Assembly: GCA_022478985.1 (NCBI GenBank)
Contig: JAKSZP010008054.1
Location: 93,413-157,412, forward strand
Source of the DNA: Massospora cicadina
Taxonomy: Eukaryota > Entomophthoromycota > Entomophthoromycetes > Entomophthorales > Entomophthoraceae
Direction of reading: 5' to 3'
Length of the DNA: 64,000 bases
Positions 12,960 to 24,022 of this stretch are shown one piece after another. A program made the translations under genes and the position numbers. Within the stretch, counting starts at the first letter, position 1. Each line of letters starts with the position of its first letter. Below the pieces are notes generated by a model. That model did not search any database, was not told the origin of the DNA, and saw only the letters and a list, made by a program, of their open reading frames with translations.

Positions 12960-13537
12960 AACTCAAATAGCAGTCTCAAATACAACTGAAGTTGATGATA
13001 AAGCGTTGGTAGTAGCCGACCATCCCCAAGGATACTTGTATGTCCCACTTATTGATTGGCTGAATCATTTTTTGTATAGCTTCCACCTTGACCGGTTGAG
13101 GTTTCAGCCTCTTTGCATCTACCACAAACCTGAAGTAAACCAGTTGGTCCTTGAAGAAGTGACATTTGTGGGGCTTAATTTTAATGTTGGTCTCATAAAG
13201 CTGGTGGTATACTCCTCCAGATGGGTAAGGTGCTCTAAAATGTACGCAAAAGAACATTGATATCATCAAGGTACATGGGAATGCACAGCAGCTTCAGATC
13301 ACCAAGGATAATGTCCATGGCTCATTGGAGTGTAGCCGGGGCATTACATAGCCCTTGAGGCATCTGGGTTGGTTGAAAAAGCCCCTTGGACGTGATAATG
13401 GCGCATTTCTCCTGTTCCACTGTGGCAACTTGATCTGCCAGTAACCTGATATCAAATCCATGACTGAGAAGTAACAAGCTTTCCTTAACCAATCCAAGGA
13501 ATCATCAATCCGTGGCTAGGTATATGAGTCCTTTTTG
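12960..13537 (-). pseudogene. Reverse transcriptase, C-terminal part (outer Ty3)
   Basis: From the chromovirus junction, the minus strand reads PRIDDSLDWL then ACYFSVMDLISGYWQIKL, the classic RT palm segment. The catalytic motif survives as YLDD near 13266-13280. Further on come KCHFFKDQLVYFRFVVDA and YYQRFI, from the thumb/connection. The other part of the same domain is at 21425-21655. Confidence 0.85.
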
Positions 13538-13542
13538 ATGAT

Positions 13543-15175
13543 TGTAAGTCCTGGGGACCAGCCCCTACAACTGGATAGGAAGCAACATCCCTTTCGGACA
13601 AAAGGGGCCCAAAGGCCCAAGTGGACCCCCTGTTGCAGTTGAGCGACTTGGCGCATGTGGTAGATGAGCGCTGGGTGACTGCCCTTCCCCCTAAAGACAA
13701 TCAGGTTTCTCCCCTCCCCCTCTTCAACCCTGGTAAGACTAATAGAGGGGGCCTGCCAGGAGATTATGCAAGCCAGGGGCCATGGGCGGGCCCCTGGGAC
13801 CCCTCACTCACTAGGAAAACATACCAAAATTTTGAGGAAATAGCCAGTGCTAGTATCAGAGCCCAGTCTGCAAATTCCGGGCTGAAGGAGTCAGTCTGGA
13901 CTGGCCAGGGCTGAAAATCAGATCGGCACATGATTCAGGTTTTTAAACCAGGTTACAAGCGACTCAGATCAGTTGCCCCTACCCCCCAGGATGGATCTGG
14001 GAAGTTCAGATCGCGTAAATAATCAGATTGAGAGTTTGGACCAGGTTGCGGACAACCCAGCACCAAGGCCACAGCCCCCCAGGACAAATCTGGGGAATCC
14101 AAACCATGTGAACAGCCCAACTCGAATGGTCAGGGCCCAGATTGGTACCATCGACCTGGTTTGGCCCCAAAAATTCAGAAAAATATGCAAAAGTTTTTTT
14201 GATTTTTGCCAAGATTTTGGACATCCCCCCACCCTCCCACCCATCAGCCAACTAAATCCCATTGCCAATCCCCAATCACCCAATCCCTCGGCATCCCCAC
14301 TATGTGATTCTCCCAATACTTAAGGCAACTGCCCTGCCAAGGAGCAGTTGTAGTTCATTCTCTAATCTTCCTGAGCTTTGTGTTAAATAAAACCTGAATA
14401 CCCTGAACGCCTTGTTGCAGACTCCACCTGTTTATTTTTTTAAAATTCTACCAATCAATCTGGCAAAGCATGTACTATCCAAACAACCATCCTGATGATC
14501 ACCAAATGGGTCATCCGGTTGCCTGACCCTGCCACACAGCAATGATCATATCCTCCATAAACCGCCTCATCCCCTAATGATGGAGTCAACTCTCCGTCCA
14601 TTTTTGCATACCCATCTAATGCAAATCCATCTGTTTGCCCCGCTGCTGGGATCTCTGAGACCGCTCCCGTATCAGAGCAGCCTCAGGCGCCCCCCTGATG
14701 CTTGCAAGCTTAGCCCCCACACCCAGCTCATTTTCCACTGATCCCACCCAGCCGAGCCTGGAGCACCCCGCCCAAGGGGATCTTGGCCCTGATGCTCGCC
14801 GTGGGTCCAGTTTCCTCTCTGACAGCACCCCTGTTCACACGGTGGGTCCTGTGCCACCCCTCGCTGGTGCACAAACTCACCTATTCAAAACCAAAGGCCA
14901 GCAACTGCAAACCCTGGAGGAGTTATCATCCTCCACATCTCTCCCGCCCTTGGGGGTGCCCCCGCAAGACTTGCAGTTGCCCCATTGCAACCATCTGGTT
15001 TGCCTTGGGGCCTTCGGTATGTTAATGAAACTTTACTTTCCTCAGGTCCCCAATAGATCTCCCCTTCTTATAGTCGCATGGACCGCTGTGCCCTTGGCAT
15101 TATGGGCTCTCCACTGGGTGCTCACACACCCCAACTGGGAGCCCAGTCTAATTCTTATCAGCCATTTCCATGACA
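13543..15175 (+). repeat. 5' LTR of the chromovirus
   Basis: 1633 bp, unusually long for a Ty3 element, matching 19784-21419 with scattered transitions and small indels. A short R region is suggested by a TACTTAA-like box near 14317-14323 and AATAAA at 14386-14391, so U3 is about 0.8 kb and U5 about 0.75 kb. The open frames inside the LTR are not conserved proteins that I recognise. Confidence 0.9.
14311..14410 (+). promoter_or_regulatory. Putative LTR promoter, RNA start and poly(A) signal
   Basis: A TATA-like TACTTAA near 14317, a possible RNA start around 14350 and AATAAA at 14386-14391 lie at normal spacing. The octamer AGTTCATT at 14352-14359 complements AATGAACT at 15177-15184, just after the LTR. 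This fits a self-priming mechanism. The same features recur in the 3' LTR (AATAAA at 20626-20631). Inferred from sequence only. Confidence 0.45.
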
Positions 15176-16250
15176 TAATGAACTGACCAATAACCTTGGC
15201 CTTCTCCGCCCTCCTCGCTGGCACTGGCGAAGCGTTGGCCTACGCCCTTACCCTAAATGTACTCTCTCTTTACTACCTGGCCTTCTCCTGCTGGTCAGCT
15301 GCCTCGTTCATCTGAGCATGCCACCAGGTTGTGTTGACCTGGTCCCCACCCAACTGAGCCCTGGTGACAAGTGTCACCCCATCAGTCAACATGATAGGGT
15401 TGGGAGTCCCCCTATCCCTTCTGATGAGGTGGCTAACCAAATCCTGGGTGTTCTGGTAGAACTTCAGGTGCACTTTACCGCTGATGGGGGAAATCCCCCT
15501 TCCCTCTGATGCCCAGCAGAGCGTAGCTCTAATTGATGCCCTAAATGGGGATACCTGCCGCTGGGTCAGGGGAGTGCTCCGCTCTGCTGCTAAGTCTGGG
15601 AACCCCACCCCCCTACTGGCACTGGTCACTTCAGCAGTCCAGGCCCCTGATTCTAGACTGGCGCGCCTCATCCATCTCTTCACACTAGGACAGACAGCCA
15701 TGGACCTACCCTCCCTGATCGAAGCCTTTGCGGTCCTGGCTCCCATGGAGCCCACCCCTCCCAAAATTGCCATCTCCGCCTTCTGAGCTGCCTGGATCCC
15801 ACTGCGGCCGCCCATGCATCTTGGGACCCCCTCCCCGGGTTCTTAGAAGTTTCATTCTCTGTGGCACGTGCAATTGGGGCCAGGCCTTTCCATACCCCCG
15901 TGTGTGCTGTCACAGCTCTTGAGGTACCGCGTGCCACTCCCTCTCCCCCTGCCAGTGGTCGCGGCCAAGGGAAGCATCCCCCAAGCCTCGCCGCCCTCTG
16001 CGCCCCCTCTGTACCCACCTTGGTTACCTTCCCCTTGGAAGAGCCCCTGTCTGCTGAACCCCCTGCTCTCACCCCAGATCAGAAGAGTGGGTCCTCAATC
16101 CCCCAGAGTTCAGAGCCTGCCCATCTTGGCGCTATCTCCCCCCAGTTAACCTGGAGGCCCCCTCAAAGAGAGTGGAGCGGACATATGCATCAACCCTCGC
16201 TGCCCCATTTGGGACAAGGATGAAGCAGAAACCCCTCTCCAGCTACAGAC
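15176..16250 (+). pseudogene. Chromovirus gag region (degraded)
   Basis: This is the expected gag position, between the LTR and the protease. Short open pieces exist at 15318-15509, 15484-15786 and 15861-16223, the last two proline-rich. I cannot point to a clear capsid motif or a CCHC knuckle, so the label rests on position. The primer site candidate is at 15177-15184. Confidence 0.55.
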
Positions 16251-16399
16251 CTACTCAGCGCCCCTTGGTCAATCTCTTCTAATGATGGGTCATGCCCCCT
16301 CCTCAGCTGCCCTCTCTCTCGCCCATCCCAATAAAGAGGATCAAGCCTACTTCTTGTTCCCTATCTCTTTCCCCTCATAGTCAGGTCAATTTGTAATGC

Positions 16400-16640
16400 A
16401 AGCCCTCCTCAAGACGGAGTGGCAGGCAACTTTATTGACCTCAGTGTGGCGCATTCCTTGGACCTGGCAATGGAAGAAGCCTCATCAGGCCTAGGCGCCT
16501 CATCAGAGCCCATGAAGTCTTACCGCATACAACGCCCATTGCACTTCTCCATTCACAATTTTGGGTTTAGTGACCACTTCTCAGCTGTACAGGACTTTCT
16601 CTACCCCGTGATCTTGGGGGTGGGCTGGTGGCGGTGACAG
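16400..16640 (+). pseudogene. Aspartic protease remnant of the chromovirus
   Basis: The frame reads DGVAGNFIDLSVAHSLDL, then FSIHNFGFSDHF and YPVILGVGWW. This follows the chromovirus protease pattern (D-S-G-A-x-G-N-F-I-D .. V-I-L-G-x-x-W). The active triad D-[ST]-G is reduced to D-G at 16413-16418, as if one codon were lost, so it should be inactive. Confidence 0.75.
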
Positions 16641-16815
16641 CAGGTCCAAATTAATCTTGTAAATAACTCCTTGTTGTTCTCAAACCTCAAGTTGAGTGGA
16701 GAGTTTCCCTTGTTGAAAACCCTCCCCCTCGGCTCCATTTCCCCCCTGATCCCACTCCTATTGACCTCCTTTCGGACTTCCCACCCTTCCTAACCCCTAT
16801 AAGTCCATCTTTGAC

Positions 16816-17704
16816 ATGTCGCTGGCTTCCAAGCTCCCCCTACACTCTGAATATGACCTAACATTTCAGCTGATGGTCGATCTAGTCAAGGTCAACTGCC
16901 CCCTCTACCCCTACACTGAGGAAGAGAACAAGGCTTTGGGGACTTGGCTAGACGAGATGTTAGAGAAGGGGTGGCTTATCAAGAATTCTTCACCTGTCGC
17001 CTCCCCCATAGTTTTCGCTCAGAAAGCAGATGGAACCCTACGCCCTTGTGTCAACTATGGCCACCTCAACAATATCACCATCCCTGGCCCCTACCCGTTG
17101 CCCTTAGAGCAAAGCATCGCGCAAGCCATCGCCAAATCCCAGATCTTCTCAAAGTTGGATCTGGTGACCGCCTTTAAACTAGGTGAGGGTGGCGAGAGGA
17201 CAAGAGTGGCTCACAGCTATCCGCACCCACCAGGGTCTTTTTCAATTCAGAGTGATGCCCTTTAGACTGAAGAACGCTCCAGCCATCTTCCAACGCCTCA
17301 TCAATGATGTGCTTGGGGACTTGCACTTCTCATGCACTGTAGCCTACATCAATGATATTCTGATCCACTCCCCTACCCCAGAGCAACACGCCAAGGATCT
17401 AGAAGCAGTGGTGGCAGCCCTCCACAAAGCAGGGCTCTTTGTAAAACCCTCAAAGTGTGAATTTTTCCCATATGAAGTGATCTTCTTAGATAACCTCATC
17501 CTGAAAAATGGATATGCTGTTCCCCCCTCTAAGCTCGAGGCAATCCAGTCTTGGCCTACCCCTACTACACAGAAACAACTTCAAAATTTCCTCAGCACCA
17601 TCTCCTTCTTAAAAAAATTCTCCTCAGCCCTCGCCCAACTGGCAGCACCCCTTCTCCCCCTCACTGGGAAGAACGCCCCCTTCAAGTGGTCCCTGGAATG
17701 CTAG
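16816..17704 (+). pseudogene. Chromovirus reverse transcriptase (frameshifted)
   Basis: Two overlapping frames (16816-17265 and 17183-17704) together give one RT domain. In order: WLDEMLEKGWLIKNSSPVAS, KADGTLRPCVNYGHLNNITI, YPLPLEQ, IFSKLDLVTAF, then GLFQFRVMPFRLKNAPAIFQ, the catalytic loop YINDILIHS and KCEFF. The family has Y-x-D-D, so the first loop Asp is Asn here. A stop at 17702-17704 (TAG, probably from CAG) separates RT from RNase H in the same frame. Confidence 0.9.
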
Positions 17705-18232
17705 CAGGCCTTTGAATCTATCAAAGAGATTTTCCTCAACACCCCAGTCCTGCAGCATGCTGACACCTCCCGCCCCTTCATTGTAGCCCGAAACGCCTCA
17801 TTGGTGGCAGTGGGCGCCGTTCTTCTACAGGAGCATGAGGGGGTCGAGCACCCAGTGGCCTACTACTCCCACAAATTCACTGCCACAGAACAAGCATGGC
17901 CAATATATGACAAGGAGCTAGCATTAGTGACATGGTTGCTCACCACTGGCAATACCTCCTGCAGGGCGCCCAGCACAAAATCACCATTTGGACTGACCAT
18001 AAGGCATTACTATACTACCACAAATCCCAGAAGTTGGGGCACTGGCAAACTCGCACATACTAGGACCTATGTGGGTTTCAATTTATATGAATTCATAAAA
18101 GGCCCCCTGAACGTGTTGCCAGACATGCTCAGCTGGAACCCATCTCTATCACCCAATGGTGGAGAGGACCCGCTAGAGCTTATTGCTGTAGTGCCCCCCT
18201 CCCAAATCCTCTCCTTGGTCCCCCAACAGTAG
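17705..18232 (+). pseudogene. Chromovirus RNase H (frameshifted)
   Basis: The frame reads QAFESIKEIFLNTPVL, then VGAVLLQE, HPVAYYSHKFTATEQAWPIY and DKELALV. After a shift the motif TIWTDHKALLYY appears in another frame near 17985-18015. The original frame then resumes with GPLNVLPDMLSWN. This is the Ty3 RNase H order, including the TDHKxL and N-x-x-A-D-x-L-S motifs, the latter with Pro for Ala. Confidence 0.85.
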
Positions 18233-18419
18233 CTTCTGCCAATCTAGCCCCTGATGCCCCAATCCTCCTCCGCATCCTCGCTGCCCAGACCTGTTGCCCC
18301 AAAGGATTAGAGCTTTATACTGACCTAGAGTCTACAAGTCAGAAGAGAGCCCCATATACTTTGTGGGAGGGAACCATCTGGTTCTGCAATCGGGTTTGGG
18401 TCCCCCATCCCTATGTAAC

Positions 18420-19200
18420 TGTGTTATCAAGAAACATCATGTCCCCCAGAATGTTGGGCACCCCAGCATCATGAAGTGCGCAGATCTCATAAAGAGAACT
18501 TGTAATTGGCCGGGTCCTCAAAGGACATTCCTGCCTGGATCTCCTGCTGTGTCACCTGCACCTGGGAAAAATTAGATCGCTCTGGGAAGAAGGGGTTGCT
18601 ACACCCCCTGCAGCAGGCTGAAGGCCCATGGACATCAGCCTCAGTGGACTTCATCTTGAAGCTCCCCCCTCTAACAGCTCATATGCTATCATGGTAGTCA
18701 TAGATCGATTTACCGATTTTGTGCTCTTCATCCCCTACCTCTCCTCTATTACCATGGTGAAGACTGCAAACTTATCTTTCAACCATGTCTTTGCCATTTT
18801 TGGTCTCCCCAAAGAGATAGTGAGCGACAGGGGACCCCAGTTCACCGCCCGGTTCTGGGAAGAGTTACTAACCCTCCTCAGCATCAAGCCCTGAAGGTCT
18901 ACTGCCTACCACCCCCAGTCCGATGGTCAGACTGAGTGGGTGAACCAGGTACTGGATCAGTACCTACGTTGTTATGTGACAGCCTTGCAGGACACTTGGG
19001 CCAAGGACCTGCCCCTCGCACAGTTTGTGTGTAACAATTCACTCTACTCCTCGACCAACCTCTCCCCCTTTGAGGCCACCCTGGGCTACAACCCCTCCTT
19101 CCAAATTGGCCCCAGTTCTCCTCAGCAGTCCCTGCAGCTGAAGACCATGTGTGTGCACTCCGCGAGACACACAACCTGGTTCGTGAACATTTGACAAAGT
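18420..19200 (+). pseudogene. Chromovirus integrase (zinc finger and catalytic core)
   Basis: The HHCC finger is spread over two frames: HHVP..GHPSIMKCADLIKR with CNWPG, then CCVTCTWEK. In the core I see SASVDF, AIMVVIDRFTDFVLFIP, EIVSDRGPQFTARFWEEL, then after a stop STAYHPQSDGQTEWVNQ. The second Asp (SDRG) and the Glu (QTE) are 35 residues apart, the DD35E spacing. In the family QTERxNQ is usual; Arg is Trp here. Confidence 0.88.
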
Positions 19201-19319
19201 CCATAAAACTACAAAACGTTTGCTGACTGGAAGCGCCTCCCTGGACATGAGATCAAAGTCAGCTCCCTCATTATGCTGGACACCCAAAATCTTCCCTTAA
19301 AAACCCCCACCTGAAACCT

Positions 19320-19665
19320 TACAGACAAACGCTCTGGCCCCTTTGAGGTTGAGAAAGACTTAGGCAATGGAGCCTACCACTTAAAGCTGCCCGCTCACAG
19401 GAAGCATCATAACATCTTCCATACCTCCCTCCTGACTCCCTTTAAGGGGGAAAGGCCAACATAACCAGAGCCAATCCTCGTTGGGGAATCCCAAGAAGTG
19501 GAGGTGGAGTCCATCCTGGCTTCCCAGAGGTCCCGCAAATCCGTTTAATACCTGGTTGCCTGGAAAGGCTACCCCTCTTTTGAGAACAGCTGGGTGAGTG
19601 CACAGGATTGCGCAAATTGCAAGGACCTGATAGAGGAATTCCACAACTCCTACCCAGCAGCCCCC
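19320..19665 (+). pseudogene. Chromovirus GPY/F module and chromodomain
   Basis: After integrase comes GPFEVEKDLGNGAYHLKLP, then HHNIFHTSLLTPF, the GPY/F module. Next, in one frame broken by a single stop: VEVESILASQRS, YLVAWKGYPSFENSWVSA and CKDLIEEFHNSYP. This is the chromodomain pattern (V-E-x-I-L, YLVKWKGY, E-x-S-W, L-x-x-F). In chromoviruses this domain steers integration towards marked chromatin. The stop falls just before YLVAW. Confidence 0.9.
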
Positions 19666-19767
19666 GTCCCCCCCAGAAGATCGCAGCCACCCTGGCCATA
19701 AAGCTCCCAGAGAGGCACAAGAACTATGCTCTGGTCCATGCCCCAGGTGGGGGCCTCCTCCCTGTCG

Positions 19768-19780
19768 AAAAAGGAAAGGG
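19768..19780 (+). promoter_or_regulatory. Polypurine tract of the chromovirus
   Basis: AAAAAGGAAAGGG directly precedes the 3' LTR (TG at 19784, after TAG). It is the expected primer for plus-strand DNA. Confidence 0.8.
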
Positions 19781-19783
19781 TAG

Positions 19784-21419
19784 TGTAAGTCCTGGGGACC
19801 AGCCCCTACAACTGGATAGGGAGCAACATCCCTTTCAGACAAAAAGGGGCCCAAAGACCCAAGTGGACCCCCTGTCACAGTTGAGCGACTTGGCGCATGT
19901 GGTAGATGAGCGCTGGGTGAATACCCTTCCCCTAAAGACAATCAGGTTTCTCCCCTCCCCTTCTTCAACCCTGGTAAGACTAATAGAGGGGGCCTGCCAG
20001 GAGATTATGCAAGCCAGGGGCCATGGGCGGGCCCCTGGGACCCCTCACTCACTAGGAAAACATACCACAATTTTGAAGAAATAGCCAGTGCTAGTATCAG
20101 AGCCCAGTCTGCAAATTCCGGGCTGAAGGAGCCAGTCCAGACTGGCTGGGGCCAAAAATCAGATTGGCACACGATTCAGGTTTTGAACCAGGTTACAAGT
20201 GACTCAGACCAGTTGCCCCTACCCCCTGGGATGGATCTGGAAAGTTCAGATCGCGTAAATAATCAGATTGAGAGTTTGGACCAGGTTGTGGACAACCCAG
20301 CACCAAGGCCACAGCCCCCCAGGACAAATCTGGGGAATCCAAACCATGTGAACAGCCCAATTCGAATGGTCAGGGCCCAGATTGGTACCATCGACCTGGT
20401 TTGGCCCCAAAAATTCAGAAAAATCTGCAAAAGTTTTTTTGATTTTTGCCAAGATTTTGGACATCCCCCCACCCTCCCACCCATCAGCCAACTAAATCCC
20501 ATTGCCAATCCCCAATCACCCAATCCCTCGGCATCCCCACTATGTGATTCTCCCAATACTTAAGACAACTGCCCTGCCAAGGAGCAGTTGTAGTTCATTC
20601 TCTAATCTTCCCACGCTTTGTGTTAAATAAAACCTGAATACCATGAACGCCTTGTCAGACTCCGCCTGTTTATTTTTTTAAAATTCCGCCAATCAATCTG
20701 GCAAAGTGCGCCGCTATCCAAATAATCATCCTGATGATGTGTATGTGTCATCTGGTTGCTCGACCCTGCCACACAGCAATGATCATATCCTCCATAAACC
20801 GCCTCATCCCCTAATGATGGAGTCAACTCTCCGTCCATTTTTGCATACCCATCTAATGCAAATCCATCTGTTTGCCCCGCTGCTGGGATCTCCGAGACCG
20901 CTCCCGTATCAGAGCAGCCTCAGGCGCCCTCACCCCAATGCTCACGAGCTTGGCCCCCACACCCAGCTCATTTGCCACTGGTCCCACCCAGCCAAGGGCC
21001 CCAGAGCACCCCGCCCAAGGGGAGCTCGGCCCTGATGCTCGCCGTGGGTCCAGTTTCCTCTCTGACAGCACCCCTGTTCGCGCGGTGGGTCCTGTGCCAC
21101 CCCTCACTGGCACACAAACTCACCTATTCAAAACTGAAGGCCAGCAACTGCAAACCCTGGAGGAGTCATCATCCTCCCCACCTCTCCATCCCTTGGGGGT
21201 TGCCCCCACAAGACTCGCGGTTGCCCCATTGCAACCATATGGTTTGCCTTGGGGGCCTTTGATACATTAATGAACTTTTACTCTCCTCACGTCCCCAATA
21301 GATCTCCCCTTCTTCTAGTCACATGGACTGCTGTGCCTTTAAATTATAGGCTCTCCACTGGGTGCTCACATACCCCAACTGGGAGCCCAGTCTAATTCTT
21401 ATCAGACACTTCCATGACA
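19784..21419 (+). repeat. 3' LTR of the chromovirus
   Basis: 1636 bp, the pair of 13543-15175, ending TTCCATGACA next to the outer element's RT sequence. AATAAA lies at 20626-20631. Confidence 0.92.
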
Positions 21420-21424
21420 GTGAT

Positions 21425-21655
21425 GCTTTTGAGCTTCTGGTAATTTATTACTACTTGGTTGGTGCCTTCCTTCTTATTTACAAATAAAAATGGGTGAAGC
21501 CCATAAACTCTTTGATGGTTTGAGCACCCTTGCTCCAGTAGCTTAATGATCCCCTCTGTCACTACTTTCTCAGCTTCCCTATACCAATAGTTCAGCTGTG
21601 ACCTGATGAGGGATGATCCCCAGTGTCCACTCAATAGAACACCCCCTGAGCTCAC
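21425..21655 (-). pseudogene. Reverse transcriptase, N-terminal part (outer Ty3)
   Basis: The minus strand reads YREAEKVVTEGIIKLLEQGC, then LHPFLFVNKKEGTNQVVINY and QKLKSIT. This is the start of a Ty3 RT (E-K-x-V-x-E-x-L-x-x-G, LFVxKKDGTxRxCIDYR, KLN..T). It stops at the chromovirus insertion and continues at 13537. Confidence 0.88.
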
Positions 21656-21688
21656 CCTAAGTCATGGTCATTGACAGCAAAAATCCCC

Positions 21689-22700
21689 TTATTTTTTAAA
21701 TATAACTATTGCTTGATCCTTATGTGCTTCCATTAACCCTATTAATTCATCACGCAGTATAACTGTCATTACGCCAGGCTGTGGTTTGATGGGTAGCCTG
21801 AATTCATCCAGTGATCCAAACTTGTGAATCTGAAAGACCTCCTCAACAGGGGTCATATGTAAATATGCCACTATTTGATGCCGGCGGATTTGCATTGGTT
21901 CATTTTGTAATTTTGGTAGTAAAACTTTGATCTCTCTATGCCCTGAAAGTATGATTCCTGGAGCCACATGAGGCTCAAACCACAATTGCTGATAGGGTCC
22001 AATGACCTCCCTATAGAGCCCGTCTGGTACCTCCACCTCTAACGCAGTATTTACTATGACTTGTTGTCCGGAGGGAACGGATATAGCCCCAGCAGCTCTG
22101 GAAGGTGACCCTTGTTACTCATGTATCACTGCTGAGGAGAACCTGGGCTTTCTTCTTAAATTGATGGTAGCACACTGGAATTACACTATCACTAAAGGTG
22201 AGGTTGACCTGTCCCATATGCACCAGATCCATTAGTACTCTGGTGGGGGTAAAATAAATTGGGATCCGCTGCCCCAGAATTTCAAAGATCTCCTCCGTCA
22301 TGTCAACAACAACACTAAAGTGTCACATAAAGTGTTTCTGATCAACATTTCATAATGGCTGTTTGTAACACTATTGCCGGAGCTACCATAACAATTGAGC
22401 CAAACTGCAAGATTAGTGCGCTATACGCTCCTTCTGAGACTGTGTTTTCCTCTACAGCAGTCCCATACACCATGTGATGATCTTCATCAGGTTTTAATGT
22501 CAACTTTGCCACCAACTTAGTAAAACTATGTTGACTGGGGCACCCATATCTATTATCACATGAACTCTTGGTTTAGCTACAACAATGTCACAGTATGTAC
22601 ATTCTGAATATGATGAACCATGACTGTTTAACGCATGGACATCTAGACTTTCTATTACTAAGGAAACTTGAAATCCCTTCACCAACTTTAGGGTATTTTT
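21689..22700 (-). pseudogene. Protease and linker of the outer Ty3 element
   Basis: VHVIIDMGAPVNIV in the frame at 22500-22685 fits a retropepsin active site with Met in place of Ser/Thr (D-T-G to D-M-G). The frames at 22119-22301 and 21689-22036 are open linker between protease and RT, without a clear domain. Confidence 0.6.
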
Positions 22701-24005
22701 TGATGATAGTGTTGACTGGAAAGGGTGACGTTTACTCCTTGCAAGGAAGGTGCATCTGTGGATGGGTCCAACATGTCAGGGGAAACTTGTTCAAACATTT
22801 AAAAAGTGTACAGCTTATGCTGCATCAGAGATCCTTCTTCCGCCATAGCTTTAGCATGTGCTTGCAACAATATTCACTCCTCCAATCGGCTGCTGATACA
22901 GGAATGTATTAGCATATGGAGAGACTTCTGCTGAATATTTGGTGTTAAGTTCAGGTGGGACGTTTGGGATTAGGATAGTAGAGGTAGAGAGTCACATCTC
23001 TACTCCGCTCTGACTTTTCCCTGATAGTACTGTTTCTTCTGTATGTGATGGACCTAATGTTTGGGGAAACCTCTTGCCAGGTGCCCAGGGCGGCTGCATT
23101 TGTAATAACTACCCCGTAGGGCCTTCATCCTTGATTATTAAAAGATGGGCCTTTCTGATAAATTTAATCATGGGCTATCAGCGTGATTATGCCCAGGTCA
23201 GTAGTTGGGCAGTTGATGATAAGCAGGTCCAGGGTGGAAGTTGAACTGCTGGGGTAACTCAGCAGAATCTGAACTGGATGGGCAAATTTCCCAAATAAGA
23301 AGGTTTGATGATGGCGGCGGTATGTTTCCACTCTGTATTGGGTGGAGGGAAGGTTATGGATATACGGTGCATAAACTGAACAATTTTTAAGCAGAAGTAC
23401 ATTATCATCCAAAATTAGGGTCAGGGCATTTTAAAGCTCACAGCATGGCTTCACAAAGGAGGTCATTGCAAAGCACATGTCAGATTTGGATAAAGTCCCT
23501 GCCCCAATTAACATGTGAGCTTCCGCCATAAATCAATCAGCAAACATGGTGAGGGTCTCATTACACTGAAACCTGATGGTCAAGAACTCAGCTTTCTGCT
23601 GTGACATCTTTGCGGCTCCTCCAAACAACTGCAGCACAGTATCCTTTTCTCTTGATATGTAATGAACTGTTTGGAAGATAGCAGGTGACTTGATTGGCGC
23701 TTTCAACATCTAAGGTGGATATTAACAGTTTTGCTTTACGCTGATCTGAGGCTCCTTCCATTGCAAACTCAAATTGCTAAAAGAACACATGAATATTCCC
23801 ATTACGATCAAATGGAGGCAGTTTATCAATAAAACCTCCTGCATATGCTCCTCCTGCCTTTTGATCACAGCGTCCAAGGAAAGTTTGAGTTCTGCATATT
23901 CAACTGATGAAGCGTGTTTTGAAGAGCCCCTATCAAAGCAAGCCTGTTGTGACATGGCCAGAAAATGAAGGATTTTTATCTTTTTTGTGATATATCAATG
24001 GTTAC
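22701..24005 (-). pseudogene. Gag region of the outer Ty3 element
   Basis: This is the position of gag, between the primer site and the protease. The frame at 23722-23955 begins MSQQACFDRGSSKHASSVEY and has a hydrophilic, helix-prone stretch (DAVIKRQEEHMQEV) like a Gag N-terminus. Elsewhere it is full of stops. No zinc knuckle is visible. Confidence 0.5.
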
Positions 24006-24021
24006 CCTGTAGTGAGCACCA
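24006..24021 (-). promoter_or_regulatory. Candidate primer-binding site of the outer Ty3 element
   Basis: Reading the minus strand just past the 5' LTR gives TGGTGCTCACTACAGG. It starts TGG as a tRNA-primed site should, one base after the LTR. The matching tRNA 3' end would be ..GAGCACCA. I cannot name the tRNA. Confidence 0.5.
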
Positions 24022-24022
24022 C

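Larger units (their letters stand above)
13543..21419 (+). mobile_element. Chromodomain Ty3 retrotransposon (chromovirus), 7.9 kb
   Basis: Two long LTRs (13543-15175 and 19784-21419) both start TGTAAGTCC and end CCATGACA. The flanks atgat (13538-13542) and gtgat (21420-21424) are a 5-bp target duplication with one change. Removing the element restores a sensible RT junction (S-I-T-K-K-D-S-Y) in the outer element, which proves the nesting. Internal order is gag region, protease, RT, RNase H, integrase, GPY/F module, chromodomain, as in chromoviruses of the Tf1/sushi type. It is GC-richer than its surroundings. Several stops and frame changes make it defective. Confidence 0.93.

Noticed and set aside
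13849..13864. GCTAGTATCAGAGCCC inside the chromovirus LTR looks like a tRNA primer-binding site (TGGTATCAGAGC).
   Set aside because: It lies 300 bp inside the LTR, is present in both LTRs, and the LTR homology continues 1.3 kb past it.
14616..15186. Long overlapping frames on both strands in the chromovirus LTRs (for example 14698-15186).
   Set aside because: They follow from high GC and few stops; both strands are open, no motif is seen, and the pair frame in the other LTR is disrupted.
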